48,017 nucleotides of DNA from positions 1-48,017 of the forward strand of contig NZ_NKUI01000030.1 of assembly GCF_014845115.1 (NCBI RefSeq). The letters run 5' to 3'. Source of the DNA: Methylorubrum zatmanii (GTDB lineage Bacteria; Pseudomonadota; Alphaproteobacteria; Rhizobiales; Beijerinckiaceae). Position numbers and translations under genes: made by a program. Below the pieces are notes generated by a model. It was given only the letters and a program-made list of their open reading frames with translations, was not told the DNA's origin and did not search any database. This document shows, piece by piece, positions 8,380 to 14,806 of this stretch (the stretch's first letter is position 1; every line of letters starts with the position of its first letter).

Positions 8380-9342
8380 TCAGCGGGCGGGCGCGGCATT
8401 GTTCGGATCGAGCACCTCGACCGTCCCCGACTTGTCGCCGCCGGGCCGCGGGCTGCCGGTCAGGGTATAGATGCGGCCCTTGTAGGTCACCGCGCCGAAG
8501 CCGTGGCGGGCGGTCGGCAGGCGGGCGAGGGCGCGCCAGACATTGCCCGGCAAGTCGAAGGCCTCGACTTCGTCATAGGTCTTCCGGTTCGACTCGCCGC
8601 CGATGACGAAGACCTCGCGGCCGAGCACCGCCGAGGCGGTGCCGCTGCGGGCGGTCGGCAGGGGCGCCGCCTCGCTCCAGGCGTCTCGCACGGGGTCGTA
8701 GACCTGATTGGCCGAAAGATTCTTGCCCGAATCGCCGTCGATCCGTCCGCCGCTGGCGACGATGCGGCCCTCCACATTCTGCACCGAGAGGTGGTCGCGG
8801 GGCGTCGGCAGGTCGGCCGCCCTGGTCCAGGCGTCGCGGGCGGGATCGTAGACCTCGTGCGAGCGGACATTGCCGCGCCCCGAGCCGCTGCCGCCGACGA
8901 CGTGGATCGTCCCGTCGAGCGGTGTCGCGCCACCGGCCGCGCGCGCCGTCGGCATCGGGGTGCGGGGCTGCCAAGTATCCTTGGCCGCATCGTAGGCCCA
9001 GACCCTGTCGGTCGCCTCCCAGCCGTTGACGTAGCCGCCGAACACGTAGATCCGCCCGCCCTGCTCGGCGGCCATGGTATGGTGGACCGGGTAGGGGAAG
9101 GGCGCGCCCTTGCTCCATGTGTCGGTCGCCAGATCGTAGATCAGCAGCTCGGTCGCGCCGTTATAGTCGCCGATGACGTAGGCCTTGCCGTCGAGGGCCG
9201 CGACCGCGACCTCCGAGCGCTCGGCCGGAGCCGAACTGGCCCCTGCCCAGGCGCCGACTTCGTGGGCGAGGGCGGCCGGGGCCGCGGGCAGGGGAGCCAG
9301 CAGGGCAAGGGACGCGAAGGGGACGAGGAGCGGGCGGGTCAT
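8380..9342 (-). CDS. Secreted kelch-repeat protein
   Basis: This 320-aa protein begins with a signal peptide (MTRPLLVPFASLALLAPLPA..., likely cut after ALA near residue 26). About five to six kelch repeats follow, each with a GG pair, a spaced Tyr and Trp, and VYDPxxDxW-type ends (for example IYVFGGYVNG and VYDPARDAWTRA). These should fold as a periplasmic beta-propeller. Kelch propellers bind proteins or glycans or act as sialate-mutarotase-like enzymes; none is indicated here. The gene precedes the flavin oxidase in the same direction, 74 bp away, and they may be co-transcribed. Confidence 0.8.
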   Translation of the reverse strand: MTRPLLVPFASLALLAPLPAAPAALAHEVGAWAGASSAPAERSEVAVAALDGKAYVIGDYNGATELLIYDLATDTWSKGAPFPYPVHHTMAAEQGGRIYVFGGYVNGWEATDRVWAYDAAKDTWQPRTPMPTARAAGGATPLDGTIHVVGGSGSGRGNVRSHEVYDPARDAWTRAADLPTPRDHLSVQNVEGRIVASGGRIDGDSGKNLSANQVYDPVRDAWSEAAPLPTARSGTASAVLGREVFVIGGESNRKTYDEVEAFDLPGNVWRALARLPTARHGFGAVTYKGRIYTLTGSPRPGGDKSGTVEVLDPNNAAPAR

Positions 9343-9504
9343 GCGGAGCCTCCGGGCCGGCGATCACCGGGGCAACGCGTCAATCCTCCGCAAGAGCCGC
9401 CAGAACAACCTGCGTTCCGGCGGGATGGGGCTTGCGCGGCCGGCGCGGAGCGGCGAGAAACCGGCCCCGGGCGGGCGCGGATCATTGGAAGGACCGGGAG
9501 CGCG

Positions 9505-10230
9505 ATGCTCATCAAGGCCGCCGTCGCAGCCCTGCGGCAGGTTTTCTCCCCCGCCCTGCGCGGCATCCTGTTCAAATCGCTGGCCCTCACGGTGGGGCTG
9601 CTCGTCGTGGTGTGGTTCGCCCTGACGCGGCTGATCCAGGCCTTCCAGGCGAGCCATCACATCTCGGCCGACTACCCGTTCCTCGACACGCTCGCCTTCT
9701 TCCTGGCCGGCGCCGGGTTGTTCGTGGCCCTGGCCTACATCATGCCCGCCGTCTCGATCCTGGTGGCGGGCTTCTTCCTCGACGACGTGGCCGAGGTCGT
9801 CGAGCGCAGCGATTTCCCGGCCGACCCGCCGGGGCGCGCTCTACCCTGGGGGAAGGCCATGGCCTCGGCGATTCGCTTCGCCGGTTTGGCGCTGCTGGTG
9901 AACTTCGTGGCGCTGATCCTCGTCTTCGTGCCGGGCGTGAACCTCTTCGCCTTCTTCGGGGCCAACGCCTACCTCCTGGGGCGCGAATATTTCGAGCTGG
10001 CCGCCGGCCGTTTCCGTCCCCTGGCGGAGGCACGGGCCATGCGTGAATATTACGGCTTCACAGTCATCGCCGCAGGCTGCCTGCTCGCCGGCCTGATGAT
10101 CGTACCGCTCGTCAACCTCATCACCCCGCTCTTCGGAGTGGCCTTGATGGTCCACCTGCACAAGGGATTGGAGCGCCGGGCGCTTCCCGGCGGCGCCGGC
10201 ACGGAGGCCCGCCTGCCGAATCGGCAGTGA
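9505..10230 (+). CDS. EI24/CysZ-like integral membrane protein
   Basis: The 241-aa product has five or six hydrophobic helices and matches the EI24 domain family, which includes the sulfate transporter CysZ. Conserved-looking parts include the FFLDDVAEVVE segment around residue 90 and the FGANAYLLGREYFELAA stretch around 150-170. The ATG at 9505 is preceded by GGGAG. A longer frame upstream runs through the antisense of the kelch gene and is not credible. CysZ proteins move sulfate across the inner membrane. This gene is about 5 kb from the sulfate ABC operon, and sulfate as its substrate is an inference from the family only. Confidence 0.75.
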   Translation: MLIKAAVAALRQVFSPALRGILFKSLALTVGLLVVVWFALTRLIQAFQASHHISADYPFLDTLAFFLAGAGLFVALAYIMPAVSILVAGFFLDDVAEVVERSDFPADPPGRALPWGKAMASAIRFAGLALLVNFVALILVFVPGVNLFAFFGANAYLLGREYFELAAGRFRPLAEARAMREYYGFTVIAAGCLLAGLMIVPLVNLITPLFGVALMVHLHKGLERRALPGGAGTEARLPNRQ

Positions 10231-10495
10231 GCGCTGCTCGACCCGCCGTACGGGCATCGGGGTCGTCGGCCTGATCGTCCCCGTCTCGCCTGCATGGTCG
10301 ATGGTAGGCGTCGCGGCTTCCGAATGCGTCAGGCCGGCTCCGATGCTGGCGCTGTCGCCTCCGGACGCCCCGCCCGAGCCAGCGCCTCATCCCGAAAGGT
10401 GGTTGCCGCCTTTCGGAAAAGACGCTGTGCTCGACCGGCGTCCCGGACCCGTCTGGCGTGACCGGGCCGGGGCCACCGACCTGCGGGGATGACGG

Positions 10496-11707
10496 ATGCG
10501 GATCACGGCCGAACACATGCCCCTGCCCGGTGGGCCGGCGCCGGGGGGCGGCCTCGGCACCATGGACGAGCGGTACGAGGCGAGGCTGCACAGTGAACCG
10601 GCGGCGCTCGCCCCGCTCTGGCATCGCCTGCAGCGGGAGGGGGCCTGCACCGCCTATCAGCGCTTCGAATGGATCGGCAGCCTCGTGCGCATCCTCGCGG
10701 ACAAGCACGGGGCACGGCCGCTTCTCATCGAGGTGAGGCGTGGCGGTCATCCGGTGATGATCCTGCCGCTCGTATTCCTGCGCCGCCAGGGTCACCGGGT
10801 GATCGAGGCGCTCGATCTCGGCGCCTGTGAATACGCCGCGCCGGTGCTCGCCCCCGGCTTCGACCCATCGCCCGAGGAGGCGGAGCGGATCTGGCGGGCG
10901 GTGCGGGCGATCCTGCCGGCCGCCGATCTCATCCGCTTCGACCGCATGCCCGCCCGGGTACAGGGCGTGGCGAACCCTCTTGCGCTGCTGGCTGGCACGC
11001 GCCGCCTCGATCTCACCGCCTCCGGCTTCGTGCTGGAGGGCGATCCCCAGACGCTGCTGAAGCGGGTCTGCACCCCGTCCCTGTACAAGGATCTGTCCCG
11101 GCGCAACCGTCGCTTCGACAGCCTGCCGGGCGCCCGCTTCGTCGCCACCGCCGCCACCGCCGAGATGGACGCCTTGTTCGAGGTGATGATCGCTCAGCGT
11201 CGGGCCCGCTTTCACGAGCTCGGCCGCCACGAGCCCCTCGATCGCCCCGGCTTCGTCGACTTCTACCGCGCGGCCGCGCTCGCCGCGCCCGGCGGTCCCG
11301 TGTGGATGTTCGGCCTGTGGGCGGACGGCGAATGGCTTGCCGCGTCCTACGGCCTCGTCCACGGCGGAACCTTCCACGGCGTTCTTCTGACCATGGCCGG
11401 CGACAAGTGGCGCAGCCTCGCGCCCGGCCTCCTTATCGCCGCTCGCATCATGGTCTGGGCCCGGGAGCAGAAGCTCGACTATTTCGACTTCACGATCGGC
11501 CGGCAGGCCTACAAGCGCGGCTTCAATCCCATCGACCAGACGTTGTTCGAGCGGGCGGAGCCGGTCACCCTGCGAGGCCGGATCGCCCTCGGGCTGATCC
11601 GCGCCAACGCTTCGGCCAAGCGGCGCCTCGAGCGCCATCCGGCCCTGTTCGAGCGGGCCCGGGCCGGTATCCGGCTGCTGCGCCGCCTACGTGCCGAGAA
11701 GTCTTGA
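10496..11707 (+). CDS. CelD/BcsL-like acetyltransferase (GNAT fold)
   Basis: This protein of about 403 aa resembles the CelD (BcsL) family of double GNAT-fold acyltransferases, common near polysaccharide genes in alphaproteobacteria. The first third includes CTAYQRFEWIGSL, and the C-terminal half includes WADGEWLAASYGLVHGG and LDYFDFTIGRQAYKRGF, which match the conserved end of the family (D-F-T-x-G-x-x-x-Y-K). No signal peptide is present, so it should be cytoplasmic. The first ATG at 10496 is used; further in-frame ATGs at 10517 and 10562 are possible starts. Substrate is unknown; no cellulose or exopolysaccharide genes adjoin it. Confidence 0.7.
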   Translation: MRITAEHMPLPGGPAPGGGLGTMDERYEARLHSEPAALAPLWHRLQREGACTAYQRFEWIGSLVRILADKHGARPLLIEVRRGGHPVMILPLVFLRRQGHRVIEALDLGACEYAAPVLAPGFDPSPEEAERIWRAVRAILPAADLIRFDRMPARVQGVANPLALLAGTRRLDLTASGFVLEGDPQTLLKRVCTPSLYKDLSRRNRRFDSLPGARFVATAATAEMDALFEVMIAQRRARFHELGRHEPLDRPGFVDFYRAAALAAPGGPVWMFGLWADGEWLAASYGLVHGGTFHGVLLTMAGDKWRSLAPGLLIAARIMVWAREQKLDYFDFTIGRQAYKRGFNPIDQTLFERAEPVTLRGRIALGLIRANASAKRRLERHPALFERARAGIRLLRRLRAEKS

Positions 11708-11721
11708 GACGAACTCCGGTA

Positions 11722-11930
11722 TTTAATCCCTGATGGTAGGTGCGTACCAGCACAGACCGCTAAACAGCGCGGCTCTATAACAGCAGAGTGCCGAGAAATT
11801 TCAACTCAGCGCGCTGGATTAAAAGCCATCAGGGGGATGAACACAAGATGAAGATGCGAGTTTCCGCCGCCGTTATCGCCGCCATGCTCGGCGTGACCGC
11901 TCCGGTTTCGTCCGCGATGGCTTTTAATCC
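11722..11930 (+). promoter_or_regulatory. Leader with alternative inverted repeats around a start codon
   Basis: Three segments can pair in two exclusive ways. Segment B (11816-11830, GGATTAAAAGCCATC) is the perfect 15-base reverse complement of segment C (11916-11930), inside the coding region near the signal-peptide cleavage site. Its right half, extended to CCATCAGGG (11826-11834), instead pairs over 9 bases with CCCTGATGG (11728-11736, segment A). The B-A pairing reaches into the G-rich ribosome binding site at 11831-11837. B-C pairing would place the start codon in an 85-base loop. This arrangement resembles a translational or attenuation switch; function is inference. Confidence 0.5.
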
Positions 11931-12102
11931 CTATGCCAGTTCCGCCGTCCCGTCCGACGTGACGGTGACGGGATCGCTCGGTGTTCACGATCATCCGGAA
12001 CACACCGCCTGCCCGATGAGCTCGGCCGCCGAAGGCAATGCCAACCAGCAGAACTTCCCTGTCAAGCAATATGGCCAGACCTCCGGCGGGACGCGCTGCT
12101 GA
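11848..12102 (+). CDS. Small secreted protein (84 aa), unknown function
   Basis: The product begins MKMRVSAAVIAAMLGVTAPV and has a classic signal peptide with cleavage near SAMA (residue 25), so it is exported. The mature part of about 59 residues holds two cysteines (one mid-chain in TACPMSS, one at the very C-terminus), which may form a disulfide. I recognise no family. The ATG at 11848 is preceded by AGGGGGA; an in-frame ATG at 11788 lies in sequence that forms the leader repeats and is less likely. The 5' region carries a striking set of inverted repeats that include part of this coding sequence, so expression may be controlled at the RNA level. Confidence 0.65.
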   Translation: MKMRVSAAVIAAMLGVTAPVSSAMAFNPYASSAVPSDVTVTGSLGVHDHPEHTACPMSSAAEGNANQQNFPVKQYGQTSGGTRC

Positions 12103-12149
12103 AACGCGGCGAAGCAACCTCAAAGTCTTGCTGGCTGATATATCGTGCA

Positions 12150-12170
12150 TTTCCGACCAAAAATCGGAAA
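12150..12170 (+). terminator. Weak terminator-like hairpin after the secreted-protein gene
   Basis: TTTCCGA and TCGGAAA form a 7-bp stem with a 7-base A-rich loop, followed by TTTATC. It lies 48 bases after the stop codon at 12102, in an AT-rich stretch. Stem stability is modest, so it could also be a protein-binding palindrome. Confidence 0.4.
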
Positions 12171-12385
12171 TTTATCGGTAAAATCCACCGACTGTTATCA
12201 AAATACCGTGCGCCGGGGTGACTTTCATCGTCTCGACGCACTTTTCATGTCGCTTTGACGGATCGACCGGGCCGCCTTGGTCCGGATTCTGCCTGTCGTC
12301 TAGGCGCCGGATCGCACGGCCTCCTGCGGGGGTCGCGGTGCCGATGCGGCCGACAGGAGCCACCACTCGAAGGGATCGACCGACC

Positions 12386-12487
12386 ATGCAGCTGAAGCCC
12401 GTGTCCTACGCCATGATCGCCGTGTTCGCCTGCGGTCTCGTGATGACCGTGATCGGTTCGATGAACGTGCTGCTCGGCGGCCTGTAA
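12386..12487 (+). CDS. Very small single-span membrane protein (33 aa)
   Basis: The 33-aa frame MQLKPVSYAMIAVFACGLVM... contains one continuous hydrophobic helix from about residue 8 to the end (TVIGSMNVLLGGL). It is shorter than usual gene-caller limits. AAGGGA lies about 11 bases before the ATG, a plausible ribosome binding site. The in-frame extension to 12218 is not protein-like. It sits alone between the secreted-protein gene and tRNA-Gly. No function is known. Confidence 0.5.
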   Translation: MQLKPVSYAMIAVFACGLVMTVIGSMNVLLGGL

Positions 12488-12681
12488 CGGTCACCGGCAC
12501 GGCTTTCGGCCGGATTCGGCTCGAGGCGGTGCTGCCGCGCCCGGCGGCATTCCTCCTCGCGCGACGATCTTCTCAAAGCCCCTGGGGCATGCTATCGCCC
12601 TCTCCGGTGCCGCTCACCCTGCCGCCACGCGATGGCGGAAAGTATCCCGGATTACCGGGGGCTCTGCGGGAGAGGCAGTCA

Positions 12682-12755
12682 GCGGGTGTAGCTCAATGGT
12701 AGAGCAGCAGCCTTCCAAGCTGAATACGAGGGTTCGATTCCCTTCACCCGCTCCA
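12682..12755 (+). tRNA. tRNA-Gly, anticodon TCC
   Basis: A complete cloverleaf of 74 bases is seen. The acceptor arms GCGGGTG and CACCCGC pair fully, with discriminator T and an encoded CCA. The D arm GCTCAATGGTAGAGC, the anticodon stem CAGCC/GGCTG-type pairing around the loop CTTCCAA, and the T arm with GGTTCGATTCC are all standard. The anticodon TCC reads GGA and GGG. A terminator-like hairpin follows. Confidence 0.95.
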
Positions 12756-12762
12756 ACGGTTC

Positions 12763-12812
12763 AAGGCCGGAAAGCTCTGCCCGAACAGGGGTTTGGCTCT
12801 CCGGCCTTTTCC
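12763..12812 (+). terminator. Terminator after tRNA-Gly
   Basis: AAGGCCGGA (12763-12771) and TCCGGCCTT (12800-12808) form a perfect 9-bp stem closing a 28-base loop, followed by TTCCTTT. It starts eight bases after the tRNA CCA end, as expected for termination of a single tRNA transcript. Confidence 0.6.
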
Positions 12813-13299
12813 TTTGCCGGTGCCGCCCCGTTCGAGTGATGCCAGCCTGATACCAGTTTCGGAGCTGAAACCGCGTCCCCCTGCGGTGCGCCGATTCGGG
12901 GCCGATCCGGCCATCGGCCCGTGCGGGCGCAGGCGGTAGCCGATGCCCCTCGCGCATGCCGCAAGGCTTGTCGGGACCGCCGATGCCCCAGGGCTAAGCG
13001 CCCGGCGCCGCCACGAAGGCGGCGAGTTCCCGCAGGACTGCGAGCGTGAGGCCGTTGCCGGACAACTGCGAGGTCGGCTTTGCCGACCTTCAGCGCCTCC
13101 GCCGAACGCGACGACCTTGAGGCGGACGCCGAGTTTTCGCTTGGCGCGTTCGCCGGATTTCGAGGGCCCAGATCGCGGACGGCCGGAATCCTAATGAACC
13201 GCTTATGAGATTGGCTCCGCTTCCCGCTCGAACCCTAACGCGGTCGGGCGCAACTGAGGGGCGCGGTTTCCTGAAGGCCGCGCGAACCCCAGACGCACG
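12813..13299. other. Intergenic region without a recognised gene
   Basis: About 490 bases between the tRNA-Gly terminator and the next gene. No frame here has a believable start and composition. A tRNA 3' end is a common integration site, but I see no repeat of the tRNA end and no integrase in the window. Confidence 0.5.
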
Positions 13300-13533
13300 A
13301 TGTCTCCCACCGTCCAAGTCGCCGCCATCCATGCCGAGGCCCCGGCCTCGGACGCGGCCCGGTTCATTGTCGGCCAGGACCCGGAAGGTCACTGGGTCGC
13401 AATAGAGATCCACGGGCGCGCCGGCGGCCTGTTCCGGAGCCGCAAGGCCGCAGTCGATTACGCCGAGGACGAGACCGACCACCGGCCCGACGCCGTGCTC
13501 CTGTCCGGGGAACGGATCGAGCTGCGCATCTGA
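13300..13533 (+). CDS. Hypothetical small protein (77 aa)
   Basis: I do not recognise a named family. The 77-aa product has alternating beta-like segments (FIVGQDPEGHWVAIEIHGRAGGLF, about 22-45) and an Arg/Lys helix (RSRKAAVDYAEDETD), ending LSGERIELRI. Small proteins with this pattern (short beta-sheet, then a helix that begins with RS-x-x-A) occur widely in Methylobacterium-like genomes. No membrane segment or signal peptide is present. Its TGA stop is the first three bases of the palindromic hairpin at 13531-13569, which also supplies the stop of the converging ptsN-like gene. Confidence 0.65.
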   Translation: MSPTVQVAAIHAEAPASDAARFIVGQDPEGHWVAIEIHGRAGGLFRSRKAAVDYAEDETDHRPDAVLLSGERIELRI

Positions 13534-13569
13534 TACGGACCCCGCTCTGATCGAGCGGATGCCGTATCA
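13531..13569. terminator. Palindromic bidirectional terminator-like element that holds both stop codons
   Basis: TGATACGG (13531-13538) pairs perfectly with CCGTATCA (13562-13569). Inside, CCGCTC (13542-13547) pairs with GAGCGG (13553-13558), with a 3+3 internal loop and a TGATC apical loop. The left TGA is the stop of the plus-strand gene and the right TCA is the stop (TGA) of the minus-strand ptsN-like gene. The design matches module 1 of the dispersed repeats at 5435, 24987 and 47921. Confidence 0.7.
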
Positions 13570-14028
13570 CGCCTTGCTGGGTGACCGGGCGCTGGCCAAC
13601 GCGTAGAGGCATGCCGCGTCCCGTGCGCCCCGCAGGGCTGCGGCGGTCTCCGGGTCCCTGAGCTTTCGCGCCACGCAGGCCAGGGCATTCAGGTGCTCGC
13701 CGCTTTCGCCCGTGGGCAGCAGCAGCAGGAAGACGAGATCCACCGGTCGCTCGTCGACCGCGTCGAAATCGAGAGGGTCCCGCAGGCGCGCCAGCAGGCC
13801 GAAGGGCTTCCGGACCCCTTCCAGCCGCGCGTGCGGCAGCGCCACGCCGTTGCCGACCCCGGTCGAGCCGAGCCCCTCCCGGCGGATGAGGGCATTAAGG
13901 ATCGTGCCGGCATCGAGGTCGAGCGATTGCGCGGCGCGCTTTGCAAGATCCTCGAGGAGGGCGGCCTTGCCGGAGACGCGCAGGCCAGGGATCACGTTCG
14001 CCGGCGCGAGGATGTCGTCGATGGTCAT
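13567..14028 (-). CDS. PtsN-like nitrogen-PTS EIIA domain protein
   Basis: This 153-aa protein has the PTS EIIA type-2 fold of EIIA-Ntr. It starts like PtsN (MTIDDILAPANVIPGLRVSGK), has the helix after ALLEDLAKRAAQ, and keeps the phosphorylation site in GVGNGVALPHAR, with the histidine near residue 66. It is the last gene of the kdp gene run, 31 bases after kdpE, in the same direction. In E. coli, unphosphorylated EIIA-Ntr binds KdpD and raises kdp expression, so a ptsN paralogue here suggests a dedicated partner; this is inference. The ATG at 14028 matches the usual PtsN N-terminus; ATG 14046 is an alternative. Neither has a clear Shine-Dalgarno sequence. Confidence 0.8.
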   Translation of the reverse strand: MTIDDILAPANVIPGLRVSGKAALLEDLAKRAAQSLDLDAGTILNALIRREGLGSTGVGNGVALPHARLEGVRKPFGLLARLRDPLDFDAVDERPVDLVFLLLLPTGESGEHLNALACVARKLRDPETAAALRGARDAACLYALASARSPSKA

Positions 14029-14059
14029 TGCGTCGGCCGGCCGCATGCGGGGCTGGGCT

Positions 14060-14806
14060 TCAAGGGTTCGTCTCCGTGACCGCCGGCTTGGCGTCGTTCG
14101 CCGCGCGCCGCTTGAGGTTCGGTTCGTCGTCGGGCGCGCGCAGGCGATAGCCGACGCCGGTCTCGGTAAGAAGGATGCGCGGGCGCTCGGGGTCGGCCTC
14201 GAGCTTCTGGCGGAGTTGGCGCATGTAGACGCGCAGGTATTGCGGATCCGAGGAGACCGAGACCTCGTGCATGAGCTGGGCATGCGTCAGCACCTTGCCG
14301 GCGTGCAGCACGAGAATACGCAGGAAGTCGTACTCCCTCGGGGTCAGCTTCACCTCGGCGTCGTCGACCTTCACCACGCGCCGGACGAGGTCGACCGAGA
14401 GCCCGTCGACGCGGAAGACCGGGCGCTCGCCCCGGGCGGCCAGTTGGTGGCGCAAGGCCGCGCGCAGGCGGGCGAGCAGCTCGGCCATGCCGAAGGGCTT
14501 GGTCACGTAGTCGTCGGCGCCGAGGTCGAGTGCCTCGACCTTACCGCTCTCGTCGTCCCGGCTCGACAAAACCACCACCGGCAGCCCCGGATGGCTCGCC
14601 CGGATCGCCCGGAGCAGGTCGTGCCCGCGCATGTCCGGCAGGCCGAGGTCGAGGATGACGAGGGCCGGGCTTTCGCGACCGAGCACTTCCAGGGCGGTGA
14701 CGGCGTTCGGCGCCTCCAGGATGGCGTAGCCCTGCGTGGACAGCCCCATGCGCAGGAGCTTGCGGATCGGCGGCTCGTCATCGATGACCAGGATGGTCGG
14801 GCTCAT
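14060..14806 (-). CDS. kdpE: KdpE, potassium response regulator
   Basis: This 248-aa OmpR-type response regulator has an N-terminal receiver domain with acidic residues DDE at 9-11, the phosphoacceptor Asp near 53 (ILDLGLPD) and the conserved Lys in YVTKPF near 103. A C-terminal winged helix follows (LTPREYDFLRILVLHAGKVLTH and the TGVGYRL end). It should activate the kdp operon after phosphotransfer from KdpD. Its ATG overlaps the kdpD stop by four bases (ATGA), so the two proteins are translationally coupled. Confidence 0.95.
   Translation of the reverse strand: MSPTILVIDDEPPIRKLLRMGLSTQGYAILEAPNAVTALEVLGRESPALVILDLGLPDMRGHDLLRAIRASHPGLPVVVLSSRDDESGKVEALDLGADDYVTKPFGMAELLARLRAALRHQLAARGERPVFRVDGLSVDLVRRVVKVDDAEVKLTPREYDFLRILVLHAGKVLTHAQLMHEVSVSSDPQYLRVYMRQLRQKLEADPERPRILLTETGVGYRLRAPDDEPNLKRRAANDAKPAVTETNP

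Noticed and set aside
12679..12957. 92-aa minus-strand frame covering tRNA-Gly, ending ...VKGIEPSYSAWKAAALPLSYTR
   Set aside because: This is the well-known spurious translation of the antisense strand of tRNA-Gly; the tRNA itself is complete.
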